A model generated the notes under the pieces. That model made no database searches and had not been told where the DNA came from. It worked only from the letters and a program-made list of their open reading frames with translations. Shown piece by piece: positions 1 through 10,154 of a DNA stretch of 44,960 bases; within the stretch, counting starts at the first letter, position 1, and each line of letters begins with the position of its first letter. The position numbers were made by a program, and so were the translations under genes. The stretch comes from Corallochytrium limacisporum (taxonomy: Eukaryota > Opisthokonta). The stretch lies in contig PDIP01000018.1 of assembly GCA_002811645.1 (NCBI GenBank), positions 21,609 through 66,568 of the forward strand. Direction: 5' to 3'.

Positions 1-350
1 CGGTTGGCGCGAATTTCTCCCTCCCTCCTTATTCCGGTTGATTAAATGTGATTTGGAGCAATATTTCGACGCAGAGGATAGTACTATGAAGCGATTTTCG
101 TAATTATGATCAAGTAGGACTACTGCGCAGTTGTGTTTCTCAAAATGTAGTAGAAATCATAATAGGAGCTCAAAGAGACAAGCGATTAACAATGGCACTT
201 GTTGTACTTCTTGTGCCTGGGGTTTGTGCCAAATACTTTAGTCGTCAGATGGATTAGTAGTATGTTATGTATTAGAACGGAAGTTGCTGCCACGTGCAGC
301 GATGTCTCTGTATATGATGCGATTTCTTTAAATTAAGCCCTGAATTTTTG

Positions 351-612
351 CATTGCAGGTAACGTAGAGTTGAAATGAATTATGCCCGAACTCTCGCAAG
401 GTCGATATTGCCTTGCAGGCGATATAAAATAGAAATGAAGTATGCCCGAACTCTCGCAAGGTCGAGTGTGCCTTGCAGGGCGATAGAATGTTTGAATGAA
501 GTATGCCCGAACTCTCGCAAGGTTGGTATTTGCCTTGCAGGGCGATATAAGGTGAAATAAAAGTATGCTCGAACTTTCGGAAGGTCGACATTGTCTTCCT
601 TGGAAGGTCACT
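351..612. repeat. Tandem array of 60-62 bp units, each able to form a bulged hairpin
   Basis: Four units plus a leading half unit. The conserved block ATGCCCGAACTCTCGCAAGG (last copy degenerate) starts at 382, 442, 503 and 565, giving periods of 60, 61 and 62 bp. Each unit holds an inverted repeat GCAAGG / CCTTGC with a 9-10 nt loop (396-401/411-416, 456-461/471-476, 517-522/533-538). Units 2 and 3 have an outer GCCC/GGGC pairing across an asymmetric internal loop. In unit 4 the arms are GGAAGG (579-584) and TCTTCC (594-599), so one C-G pair has become G-C. The array lies 160-420 bp beyond the stop of the minus-strand oxidoreductase gene and could fall in its 3' UTR. The changing period breaks any reading frame, so it is not coding. 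Confidence 0.85.
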
Positions 613-771
613 TGAACAAGTTTTGGGGTCTTAGACATGTGCGAACCCCTGGAGACTCTGAAAGGGCAAGGATACGCACTTAAAGTTGAAAAAAACTATA
701 CGCGGAACAGGCTCTGTTCCATTCGTATAGATCCATATCGTCAGGGTCAAAGACAATGAGAAATGGTACGT

Positions 772-2970
772 TCACCATTCAAATGGCTCGGCGTAGAAGT
801 GCAGGCTTTTCCTTTTGCGACAGAACTCGCGGACAGACTTGGTTAGTCCCGGAGGACCACAAACTATGACAGCTCCGCGGCCGGGTTTACATGCTTCTGC
901 AGACTGCGACAGGTCTTCAAATGGTGTAAACCTTCGGTGATGTAAGAAAAGCCATGGAATGGCCAATTCATTAACGAAAGTCTCCAGGGATGAGAATTCC
1001 TCGTCCGTCCCAGTGAAGTAGATATCAGCGGTCAGAGTCAGCTGATTGGGGCCGCACGATACAAGTTGAGTCAAGTGTGGCAGCAGATACTCTGCTAACG
1101 ATCTGTCACGTACTGACCAATGAAAGGTACATGCCATCACCGGCTCAGACATTTGATGACCGGGCATTGACACATCACCTTCACCCGTGGACAGAATTAA
1201 CTCGTCTGCCTCAGAGCAATCAGTCGCGTCTTGTGGTGGTTCAGATGTTGATTCCTTTTTTGTGCTGCTATGGATGAGACCAAGTAAGCGATCAAGGATG
1301 GGAACACAGCCCACACCGCCTGCAATAAGGGTGCTTTGCCTGTCCAACGTAAATGGATCACGACCATAGGGTCCTTCTACAGTAGCCATACACATACCCT
1401 CTTCATTGCCCGCAGCCCACGATTGTAACTTGGACGTGAATTTCTTCCGTTCCTTCGATGCATCAGGCTCGGATGGCTCACACATGCTGACGGTTGAGTA
1501 TTTTTCGCCCTGGTGTGGATTGGCTCGTATGATGAGGTGTGTCCTCGAAATTCGGCCCCATTCATTGAAAGTTGATAAGATGCTGAATGGATGCCAGCCA
1601 AAGCGGGACATGCCTGGTACATTTAAGTAAATAAACTGACCAGGTTCATGTTTCAGGGGCGGTCTGACCTCAAGGGTAAACCAGTCGTCGCCGCTGGGCA
1701 TGCCTGGTACCAAGCACACCTGATGTCGTTTCCAGAAGTACCGGAGTACAAGGTCCAGGATATAGTACAATGATGATACCTTCACAAGATACGCCGCTTT
1801 GGGAACGTGGCCGATGGTGAACAGAACAAAGAGAATTGCAAGCACAGCATGACTCTTTGAAAAGAGAAGGTACGACCGACGTCTTACGCATTTGGGCGTC
1901 AAGATGAGTAGAACACCAACTAGAATACCGCCGACTGTACCAGCAATCGGTACAATGAAGCCATGGGTATGATCAACCGCCCACGGACTAACCACATCTG
2001 CCAAACGACCGTAGTGCAAGATGAAGAGTATGCCACCATGTGCTAAAGTGGTTCCGATAGTGATATAACCGAGTACCTTATGCCACGGTAGGTTCGTGGA
2101 AAATCTTTGCCCCACCATCACTTGAGCTATCGTTACTGTTCGCTGGCTGAGACACAGGGTCGCAGCGGTGCAAATGAGTGCCACTTCCCCAAAGGCAATA
2201 GATACGATGTACCAATGACCTGCAGGATGGTTCCATTTCAGTACAAGTGCCGGTACAAAGTATCCCAAAAGGAGGAGCGTCCACATACATGTGTGCAGCC
2301 AGTCGGCTATGGTAATCCCGCGGGGACCTACCACAGTGTAAAGTTGGGGTAAGTAGGGAGCCATGCACACATGAAGAAGTGTCATCAACACAACCCACAC
2401 TAAGGTCAGCCAAAGGAACGGGGTATTGTAGGGAAGAAAGCTTCGTACTGTTTGCCAGACTTGCTCGAACCATTTTCCGGACTCATCTCCTGCAGATGTC
2501 TCTTTATGCATTCTGTCCCAAACAGCACGAACTTCTGGCGTGAATTCCTGGCAACCTACAGCAGCCGTTGTGTGGTTTCTGTTTGCAGGGTGGCTGATAT
2601 CCTCGACCCGCAGCAATGTGTTGGTATCCTCAACATCGTGTCTCCACAAACAGCAAGGGTCTCCGAGCTCATGACCATTTATCTGTCCGTCACCATCTGA
2701 ATCCGTCAGGCAGAATTCTATACTCCAACCAATCCCTGTCTGTACGTAGAAATGGGAAAAGTCCAATCCGAATTGATTTATTCCATTGTGAGTCTTTCCA
2801 TCTCTATGCCCTGACCGTAAGTCTTGCTCACCAGTATTCGGATCAACGATGTTACGCGAATTCGGAAACTGTTCGAGGTACCGTCTGAATCCTATGGTCG
2901 TACGAAAACATGCTGCCAGACAGCAAAGGATGGTTGCAAAGTGAGTTGTACTTCCCCATCCTTTCAACAT
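772..2970 (-). CDS. Temptin-domain / ferric reductase-NADPH oxidase-like transmembrane oxidoreductase
   Basis: 732 aa with an ATG at 2968-2970 and a TGA stop. A hydrophobic leader (about 10-27) suggests secretion of the N-terminus. Residues 30-140 look like a temptin Cys/Cys domain: YLEQFPNS, then NGINQFGLDF, then a calcium-loop-like DSDGDGQINGHELGDPCC (90-107). Residues 180-412 carry about six membrane helices. His297/His311 and His374/His388, each pair 13 residues apart, fit the two-heme ferric reductase/NOX core. FAD binding is indicated by HPFS (460-463), and NAD(P)H binding by GGVGCVP (551-557) and CGPPGL (704-709), followed by the usual aromatic C-terminus. By family it should pass electrons from cytosolic NAD(P)H across a membrane to oxygen or ferric iron; which of these cannot be told. 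I do not know of this N-terminal fusion from NOX enzymes. The gene is divergent from the PP2A subunit gene. Confidence 0.88.
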   Translation of the reverse strand: MLKGWGSTTHFATILCCLAACFRTTIGFRRYLEQFPNSRNIVDPNTGEQDLRSGHRDGKTHNGINQFGLDFSHFYVQTGIGWSIEFCLTDSDGDGQINGHELGDPCCLWRHDVEDTNTLLRVEDISHPANRNHTTAAVGCQEFTPEVRAVWDRMHKETSAGDESGKWFEQVWQTVRSFLPYNTPFLWLTLVWVVLMTLLHVCMAPYLPQLYTVVGPRGITIADWLHTCMWTLLLLGYFVPALVLKWNHPAGHWYIVSIAFGEVALICTAATLCLSQRTVTIAQVMVGQRFSTNLPWHKVLGYITIGTTLAHGGILFILHYGRLADVVSPWAVDHTHGFIVPIAGTVGGILVGVLLILTPKCVRRRSYLLFSKSHAVLAILFVLFTIGHVPKAAYLVKVSSLYYILDLVLRYFWKRHQVCLVPGMPSGDDWFTLEVRPPLKHEPGQFIYLNVPGMSRFGWHPFSILSTFNEWGRISRTHLIIRANPHQGEKYSTVSMCEPSEPDASKERKKFTSKLQSWAAGNEEGMCMATVEGPYGRDPFTLDRQSTLIAGGVGCVPILDRLLGLIHSSTKKESTSEPPQDATDCSEADELILSTGEGDVSMPGHQMSEPVMACTFHWSVRDRSLAEYLLPHLTQLVSCGPNQLTLTADIYFTGTDEEFSSLETFVNELAIPWLFLHHRRFTPFEDLSQSAEACKPGRGAVIVCGPPGLTKSVREFCRKRKSLHFYAEPFEW

Positions 2971-4863
2971 TGCATTATTTTATCCATTCTAAATCCTCGC
3001 CAATGATCTCGATTTGTTCACTGTACGCCAACTCGAATTACTGGGCACTCGACATTGACACAGTATAATGATATCCGCCAGATATTTATCCCACAGGAAT
3101 ATATACCTTTATTACCGTCATTCTTCTTTAGAGCCCACATTGACTTGGACGAAGACGAATAACGTCTTAGGGACTCTCAAAGTAAAAGAACGATGTGCTG
3201 GTGAAAGGTGCCACACTCCAGGCCCGGTGCAACTTTCCCTAACCCCACTTCGAAATGCCCGTAAATGGCAATGGTCTAGGCGGTCGGGACCCTCTGCTGA
3301 GAGCCTTCGCTGCGGACGTATATCCCGATCCCGTAATATACATGGAGGCATAGTGTTCACAGTTCATATGTCATAGAGTGATCTCTCATGGTGGTGTTGA
3401 GATAGGAAATGAACCACTACCACAATACCTCACTATTTCGTGGTTGGGCACGCGCCGCTGTTATTCTTCACACCCACTGGACCGTGGGTCGCGTATGACG
3501 AAATCATGCCCTTCCTCCACGCGTACCACGGTGAAGTGGCTTATTTTTGGGGAGGGGGCCCCGGGTGGCCTTCCCGACCAACTCTCTCGCCTCACGATTT
3601 ATTTGGTCGAAAAATCGGCGATACTTGATTCCTTGATATTACCATGTTCTTTGGACTTCGCATATGTCCCTCTCCTGACCGCCGAAATTCGCCTGATTTC
3701 TGAGAGGCTTTTCTAAAGGACATCCATTCCAAAGCCTCAAAACTGTGCTGTTTTCAAGTCACCGGTGCAACCTCATTGGGTCAGGTACCATTCTATGGGT
3801 ATCATACCCTCCTTGATGCCGTATTGAAGTGGCTAAACATACAACCCTACTCTCAATGTGAAATGAATTCGAATGAAGAGGACATCGTGCAACTAAGTAA
3901 AAGTACTCAGGGCGCGGAGGGCTTCAAGTTCCACTCTACCCCCATCGGGGGCCGGATTCCCTGGCGAGCGGTGATTCTGAAACTCGTGCTTTGGAGTGTC
4001 CCCAGTTCCCCTCCGCGGCCGGGCACCCTTCCCCCTTGCGAATGGAAGGAGCGTGCGCTGGTCGCGGGTACGGGTGGGCATTTGTGTATACCCGAAAATC
4101 GCGGCGTTTGGGGACTGCGAAGAGCAGAATGGCTAGGCAACGGTGAGGGGCTCCCCATTGGCTGGCAGCGCTTGGATGGTCGGTGTGAACAAAAAGGGGC
4201 ACCTATTAGTGCAACACCGTAGGTTAGAAACCATAGTGAAAATAGACTCCCCTGGGGGTCTTGATACTCCCACAAAAGTGCGAAGGAAAAGTTAGGGCCT
4301 GAAGTGGCGCGGAATAAAGTGAATAGAAGAAAACTCCCCATTGGTAGTTGTCTGAAAAAGCTCCCATTGGGGAATTGGTATGGCTTTCAGCACTGTCAGT
4401 GGGTTGCGTCACACACCATAGCAGGACAGCAGAGGGGGAAAAATAACGGCAGTCTGCCTGGCTGTGTGAGAGTGAACCGTACGGACGTTGACAGCTTTGA
4501 GTGGATAAAGGTCATCCACTGGCCCGATAGGAATAGGGAATGGGCTGTTTCTATTATAGTGCAGGGTCTTGGGAGGGAGACTGGGCGCGACCCCACAGTC
4601 CGGAAGGGTGAGGGGAAGAGAATAAGAGCTGTCAAAGGACCAAGGAGACGGAACCCGTACGCATCATGGTTCCTGAGTCATTAATTATCTAGTTATTTGG
4701 AAACATGATGGTGACCATTGCACCGAATATTGTGTGTAATTGCGTAGACCAGTAAATTTGGTGGTCACGTTCGGTTGCTAAATTACACTCTGACATGACC
4801 AAGCGGAGAGGCTAAGGATTGTGCGCTCGAAGGACGTCAGGAATAGGTAGAAGCGCCATAGCC
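2971..4863. other. Divergent intergenic interval (oxidoreductase / PP2A B'')
   Basis: About 1.9 kb separates two divergently transcribed genes, so it should hold both promoters. No frame with an ATG and recognisable protein is present; the longest open frame begins on TTG and has no family resemblance. GC-rich patches lie at 3545-3570 and about 3990-4180, and the last 150 bp before the + gene is AT-rich. The 16-mer ATTAATTATCTAGTTA at 4680-4695 recurs upstream of the photolyase gene. No tRNA-like A and B boxes were seen. Confidence 0.6.
4680..4695 (+). promoter_or_regulatory. Candidate upstream element ATTAATTATCTAGTTA, copy 1
   Basis: An exact 16-base match to 11611-11626. This copy is 184 bp upstream of the PP2A B'' ATG, in the same orientation relative to its downstream gene as the other copy. 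Because it is AT-rich a chance match is possible; a regulatory role is inference. Confidence 0.25.
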
Positions 4864-6957
4864 ATGTCGATGCATGGTTCAGGCTCAGCACCCATGGTTA
4901 TAGCCATGGAAAATCGCCGGATACCAAACGGATTTGACGACAGGGGTCCAATCAGGCTCGGTAGCACAGGATCGCCAACGAAACGGATCACGGTTGCAAC
5001 AATCCCATCAACCCCACGGGATGTTTCTTTACAGACTAGACTGAAAGCAGATGAGTTATTTATGCGATGGCTGAGTTTACCGGAAACTGAGACGATGGTT
5101 ACATCACTGGTAAAGGACTTTGAACAATCAACAAATCCACTAGTTCACACTAACTTGCAGCCCATTCTGAGCCCACGGTCACCCCTGCACAGTCCTCGCG
5201 GCCAGCACAGTCCACGTAGTCCTAGAAGCAGCAATACTGACCTTAATTTTGGTGGAAATCGATTGAGAACGGATTCGCCTGAAGGTCGTGAACCTTCGAG
5301 GCCTACCTCACAGTCCAGTGACAGCTTTACGGCAGGCTGTGAGGGCGCGAGAAAGGACTCGTCTACTTTGAACAGAGCCCTACAGAAACTACAGATTAGC
5401 GCCACCAAAACTAAAGGACCAGACAGTGTGGAAAGTGCAGCAGAGAAATCACGATCGGGACGGGAACGCAGTCATTCGTCGCCACAACCTATCCAACGGA
5501 GTCCTAGTCCCAACTCTGGCATGCGAACCCCCATTGGCGACGGGAGCATTTTTCTCATATCGATTCCAGGATATGAGAATGCCACTTTGAGACCAGGGGC
5601 ACTCGCAGATCAAATCCCCCGATTCTTTTTTCCCCTGGGTAGAGGAAATACCAAGCGGGACATTGAGTTGGCACAACGTGACCTGGCGCGTGTGCGTTGC
5701 TTTTTTACGAGTACGGGTGGTAGTGGCCTAGGCGATTCTATGCGTCGTCTGACCGTAGATGCTTTTACATCAGTCACCCAGGGCCTCGGTCTGAGTCGAT
5801 ACCTCAATCGATGTCTTTTCAATCGATGTACAGCCATGGAAGTGAGCAGCACTGATGGTCTTCGACCATCCCTATCATCATCTTCAATGGTGACATTCGC
5901 TGGTTTGACTAAAGCATGGAAAGAGATCTGCTTAACAGCTGGCCGAAACGAAGCACTGCGTACATTCTGGATTATTCACGGAGGACAAGAACCTGAACAA
6001 AGATCATCAGATGGAAAAAAAGGCTATGACAAGAATGGGGTTACGCCCGAAGATCTCCTTGTTGTTGCACAAGAGGTCGTCCAGAATCACCCCGGCCTTG
6101 CCTTTTTGAAGGAAACTCCGGAGTTTCAAGAGAAGTACATGGAGACTGTGGTCAATCGCATCTTCTACGACGTCAACCGAAGTTGGAGTGGTAAAATTTC
6201 TGAACGTGAGTGGGAGATGTCGAACGTGACTGCCATCCTGAAATACCTTGAGGAGGAAGATGACATCAATCAAATTCTCGACTACTTCAGTTACGAACAT
6301 TTCTATGTCATATACACTCGATTCTTGGAGCTGGATACGGATCACGATTTCAGAATAACTGCTCGTGATTTAACACGGTACGATGATGGGAGTCTGAGTC
6401 CTTTGATTGTAGAGCGTATCGTCAACAGTGGTGCAGTGAAGCGGAAGGACAACCCTCGCGACTCTCTCAACTTTGATGAGTTTGTCTGGTTCATCCTCAG
6501 TGTGGAGCACAAAAGTCATCCTACGGCGCGGGAGTACTGGTTCCGATGTATGGACTTGGACGGGGATGGACTACTGTCGTTTTATGAACTAGAGCAAATG
6601 TACAGCCAGCAGCTTGAACGACTCGACGAGGATGAACAAGTACCCTTCGAGGACATGCTTTGTCAGATGCTTGATCTTATCAAACCCGCCCAAGACGGGT
6701 ACGTGACATTAAGCGACATTAAGCATTGTAACATGGCGGACGCTTTCTTTGATGTCTTCTTTGACTTTAACAAGTTTATCGAGAACGAACAGAGGGATAG
6801 TCGCAACCGTGCCCCCCAGGATTCAGAGGAGATGCAGCTCACGGAATGGGACAAGTTTGCCCGTGTGGAGTATGATCGCCTTGCAGCGGAGGGTGAATAC
6901 GGCGATGGTAGCTATTGGACTGACATGGGCAGTGGTGACTACTACCAGGGACTGTAA
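4864..6957 (+). CDS. Protein phosphatase 2A regulatory subunit B'' (PPP2R3/PR72-like, EF-hand)
   Basis: 697 aa from the first ATG (GCCATGT context); the frame is open 45 bp further upstream but only from a TTG. This family binds the PP2A scaffold and catalytic subunits and gives substrate choice and calcium sensitivity. The first 230 residues are Ser/Pro rich, with several SPR and SPxS motifs (about 103-123, 205-220) that look like proline-directed phosphosites. IPRFFFPLGRG (about 251-261) matches the B'' hallmark IPxFYFPxG. Two EF-hand-type loops follow: LDTDHDFRIT near 489, which is degenerate, and LDLDGDGLLSFYEL-like residues near 561, which looks competent. Length is within the range for the family. 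It converges on the TMC gene with only 200 bp between stops. Confidence 0.92.
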   Translation: MSMHGSGSAPMVIAMENRRIPNGFDDRGPIRLGSTGSPTKRITVATIPSTPRDVSLQTRLKADELFMRWLSLPETETMVTSLVKDFEQSTNPLVHTNLQPILSPRSPLHSPRGQHSPRSPRSSNTDLNFGGNRLRTDSPEGREPSRPTSQSSDSFTAGCEGARKDSSTLNRALQKLQISATKTKGPDSVESAAEKSRSGRERSHSSPQPIQRSPSPNSGMRTPIGDGSIFLISIPGYENATLRPGALADQIPRFFFPLGRGNTKRDIELAQRDLARVRCFFTSTGGSGLGDSMRRLTVDAFTSVTQGLGLSRYLNRCLFNRCTAMEVSSTDGLRPSLSSSSMVTFAGLTKAWKEICLTAGRNEALRTFWIIHGGQEPEQRSSDGKKGYDKNGVTPEDLLVVAQEVVQNHPGLAFLKETPEFQEKYMETVVNRIFYDVNRSWSGKISEREWEMSNVTAILKYLEEEDDINQILDYFSYEHFYVIYTRFLELDTDHDFRITARDLTRYDDGSLSPLIVERIVNSGAVKRKDNPRDSLNFDEFVWFILSVEHKSHPTAREYWFRCMDLDGDGLLSFYELEQMYSQQLERLDEDEQVPFEDMLCQMLDLIKPAQDGYVTLSDIKHCNMADAFFDVFFDFNKFIENEQRDSRNRAPQDSEEMQLTEWDKFARVEYDRLAAEGEYGDGSYWTDMGSGDYYQGL

Positions 6958-7157
6958 GGTGTGGTCTATGTGCCGGCCATTTAGATTTGTCAACCACACT
7001 TGTATTTATAAAGAAATGAACTCCTGATTACCATTTCATATGTATAGTTTGGTAGTTGTCGATTATCTTTACAGTAGTATTGAAGCGAAAGGAATGCCAA
7101 GTGAGACGGAACGTAAACTTGTTCGTACTCCGTGACATGCCGGTAGTCCAGGAGGAC

Positions 7158-10154
7158 TCACATGTCTCCGACACCAAACACTTTGAGCAAGTAGCGTTTA
7201 TCAGACCGTTCCATGCGCAATTGGGCTCTGGCAGATCGCAACTTGCGTATTTGCTTGCGATTGGCAGCGCGCTGGTAGTACATAAAGCAACCCAAGACCA
7301 CAATGACCGGAACCAGGAAAGAAGGCTCAAAGATGAACCTGAGAAAGTCAGCAAGTGCTCCTGGACCTTCATTAACAAGGTTTTGAACTGCATACCACAT
7401 GCTGGGGTCCCCTTCGGATGGGCCACAGTCCACAGGTTTCTTGTACGCAATGTAAGCGACAGGAATAAAGCAGACCAGTAAGTTGAGCAGCATGACAATC
7501 AAGAAGAATTTGGTGCTCTTCGAAGCTGTGTAGTAATCATCTGGAAGTTTCACGTACCGCTCAAAGGTCCACTGCTTCACAACGAATGTCAGCCACAGAT
7601 TGATGGGCGCAATGACGACAATGATGGGTGAGAAGACTGCCCCAATCCAAATGATAGCTTGCTTGTACACAATTTCCAGAATGTGCATGGGCATATCAAA
7701 GTCTACCTTGGCTTCCAAGCCGTAGAACATCTTGTTTATCATGGCCATACCCCAGTGGTAGCTGAGTGTGACTCCAATACTGACCACAGCGTCGGCTAGC
7801 ATAAGACGGTAGAACTCTTGCCCAACACGGGTATGCAAGCAATACTCTGCATCGTCCACATTGATAATAGAGAAGATTACCACGCTCAGGGTACCGATAC
7901 GTACCACCATGGATCGTGCAATGCGTAGACGATTCTCAGTCTCTTTCTTACTCCAGCTCTCCCAAATAGTGAGGTACGTGAGGAGAAAGGGCAAGAAGAC
8001 ATTCATACCCGAAATAGCCAGAGCATTGATGAAGGCAAACGTGCTGTCATTTTCGTCATCCGTCTGCTTCGTGCCTGTGTCGATCAACAACAAAATAATG
8101 TATCCTGCCAGTGTATATATGCCCAACATGACCACATTTAGAAGGATACGTCGAGTATAGAGTACAATCTTCTGCCAGCAGGAGAGAATCATTTCTTCCT
8201 TCAGGGTCACAGCGAGTAGCTCCCGGATCTGATTGCTAATGCGTTTGCGCAGCAGCTCAATCTGCCGCTTATTCTCCACGGAATGATCGTAAGGAGTGAA
8301 TACAGCGGTACAGAACGGCAGATCATTGTCCTCTAGAGCCTCCTCTGTGCTGTCTTGTTGGCGAATGAATTGCTGGGCAAACAGATGAAGCAAGAAGAAA
8401 AGCGACACAACAAAGTGCATTATTGCTACACAGATGTAGGCCATGTCCATATCGAAACTCCCAAACTCATTACCGTATCCACCGTAGAAGAAGAGAGTTG
8501 TGGCCATATACCCCTCGCCATTAAAAATGTTGAGAAACTCAAAAGGCTGATGTTCTAGATCACTGGGGTGAATCAACGCGGGGAGTATAATAAACGAAAC
8601 CCACATTACCATCAGGACCAGATCAACCAAAAACATGGATCGCAGGAACACAAACAGAGCACTGACACCAGTTCCTAACTCTGATTCAATTATCTTGATC
8701 CTCCTGCGAAAGATCGGCACTGTAAACTGATTCTCATGGCGACGTCGCAGACGCCACAGTTTGAATTCTCTCATTTTCAGACCGATCCACCCCAAGTCCT
8801 TCCGGGTGTTTTCTACCCTGTGTAGACGACTCTTGCGAGGTTCCGGTGCGTCCAGAATGGACTGAACACTGCTGGTTACGGGACCGAGGCAGTCGTCCCT
8901 TGATTTCTTACGAGCACCCAGAGCAGTGACGGCAGTGCTTGTACAATCAGCACCATCGTCCAGGCCCAATATCTCCCTGCTCATCACCCGCAGGGTTGCT
9001 GCCGAGGACGCGTTCAGTTTGCTATTAGATCCAGCGAGCTGACTCTTACTCAGAGCGTACAAACTCTTGTTCAGGTGCTTCCCCTTGCTATTTGCACCAG
9101 TTTCAGCAATCAGAGCATCAGTCAGCATCCGATCGCGCATGAGGGTCATGTCCCTGCCTGCAACCATTTCATGAGATTTCGATGCACTCCCCAGAGAATT
9201 CTTGCTCCCCTTGCTTATTGTTGCAATGTTCAGATTGGATGCACTTTCTCTCCAGTCAGATATGTTGTGCACATTCTTCAGACTAACTGCAGGGTTCCTG
9301 GCATGACGCATAATGTTGGTCACAGCCTGCAGCCGCATCTTGGCCATGTCAGAAGGCAACATGCCCACCATGTCCTTGGATGCTACTTGCGTACTCTGGT
9401 CTTGATGCATCCCAGACGGACTTCGGCGAAGGTCATAAGAAGGCATATCATCTAAGTCTAGACCAAGAGACGTGGTACTTTGGATTTCATCCCTCGGAAT
9501 GTTGGCTTGTGCCGCTATCACACGCTGGCGGATGTGAGCCCACGGGTCAAGGAGTTGGTGTTTGTCGCTGTCCCCCGTGGAACGCATACGAGCAGCCTCA
9601 CGTGCATTAAGAGGGACCGGTGCATCACGCGCGATAATGTCCTGAAGGGCTTCTTGCGTGGTTAGTCCTGGATCAATACCGTGATGAGGCACGTGTGAGC
9701 TGACCGTTTCCGCAGTGCCGCGCAGGTTTGTCTGAGATCCTGCAGCATCCCTTTTTGTTGGAGGCTTGTGCTCGGGTACAGACTGGTCGGCGACGATGTT
9801 TTCGAGGTCTTCAGCAATTGCATTTACCTGGTCTATCGATGATGCAACCGCCATTTTTCCCTTTTTAATCCCATTCTCTTTGGATCTCTTTTCATCGCTG
9901 TGATCAGGATCAATCAAAGCTGCAGCAGTCCGTGTAACTCCCACATCCCGGACAGTTCCTTGCAGGTAACTCTGCGCCTGATCTGTTAGCTCCATGTTCA
10001 CCGCAGTGTGTTGTGACTCAGAGAATTCTGGCACCTGAGGGGGAAGGCTGGAGGGCTCTTGAAGGACAGCTGGATCAGCGTTTTGGGTACCTCCGTTGTT
10101 GTCTATTGAGCGTTCCTTTGGAACGGATTTTTTTGATCGCTTTTTCTTTCCCAT
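7158..10154 (-). CDS. TMC-family (transmembrane channel-like) multipass membrane protein
   Basis: 998 aa, ATG at 10152-10154. The N-terminal half (1-about 480) is hydrophilic, basic at its very start (KKKRSKKS) and rich in Ser, Asn and Ala, without a recognisable domain. Residues about 500-985 have eight to ten hydrophobic segments with an intervening charged loop. A TMC signature is visible near 770-782, where CLHTRVGQEFYRLMLAD matches the family motif CWETxVGQExYKL except for the Trp-Glu. In animals TMC1/2 are parts of the hair-cell mechanotransduction channel; other members relate to the OSCA/TMEM16 fold. A membrane channel or scramblase role here is inference. The gene is divergent from the photolyase and convergent with the PP2A subunit. 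Confidence 0.88.
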   Translation of the reverse strand: MGKKKRSKKSVPKERSIDNNGGTQNADPAVLQEPSSLPPQVPEFSESQHTAVNMELTDQAQSYLQGTVRDVGVTRTAAALIDPDHSDEKRSKENGIKKGKMAVASSIDQVNAIAEDLENIVADQSVPEHKPPTKRDAAGSQTNLRGTAETVSSHVPHHGIDPGLTTQEALQDIIARDAPVPLNAREAARMRSTGDSDKHQLLDPWAHIRQRVIAAQANIPRDEIQSTTSLGLDLDDMPSYDLRRSPSGMHQDQSTQVASKDMVGMLPSDMAKMRLQAVTNIMRHARNPAVSLKNVHNISDWRESASNLNIATISKGSKNSLGSASKSHEMVAGRDMTLMRDRMLTDALIAETGANSKGKHLNKSLYALSKSQLAGSNSKLNASSAATLRVMSREILGLDDGADCTSTAVTALGARKKSRDDCLGPVTSSVQSILDAPEPRKSRLHRVENTRKDLGWIGLKMREFKLWRLRRRHENQFTVPIFRRRIKIIESELGTGVSALFVFLRSMFLVDLVLMVMWVSFIILPALIHPSDLEHQPFEFLNIFNGEGYMATTLFFYGGYGNEFGSFDMDMAYICVAIMHFVVSLFFLLHLFAQQFIRQQDSTEEALEDNDLPFCTAVFTPYDHSVENKRQIELLRKRISNQIRELLAVTLKEEMILSCWQKIVLYTRRILLNVVMLGIYTLAGYIILLLIDTGTKQTDDENDSTFAFINALAISGMNVFLPFLLTYLTIWESWSKKETENRLRIARSMVVRIGTLSVVIFSIINVDDAEYCLHTRVGQEFYRLMLADAVVSIGVTLSYHWGMAMINKMFYGLEAKVDFDMPMHILEIVYKQAIIWIGAVFSPIIVVIAPINLWLTFVVKQWTFERYVKLPDDYYTASKSTKFFLIVMLLNLLVCFIPVAYIAYKKPVDCGPSEGDPSMWYAVQNLVNEGPGALADFLRFIFEPSFLVPVIVVLGCFMYYQRAANRKQIRKLRSARAQLRMERSDKRYLLKVFGVGDM

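Noticed and set aside
375-560. A 61-codon open frame across the tandem repeats
   Set aside because: Unit lengths of 60, 61 and 62 bp break the frame between units, and the better conservation is in the hairpin arms, not in codons.
3776-4222. A 148-codon + strand frame between the oxidoreductase and PP2A genes
   Set aside because: It begins on TTG, shows no family resemblance, and overlaps GC-rich DNA open on both strands.
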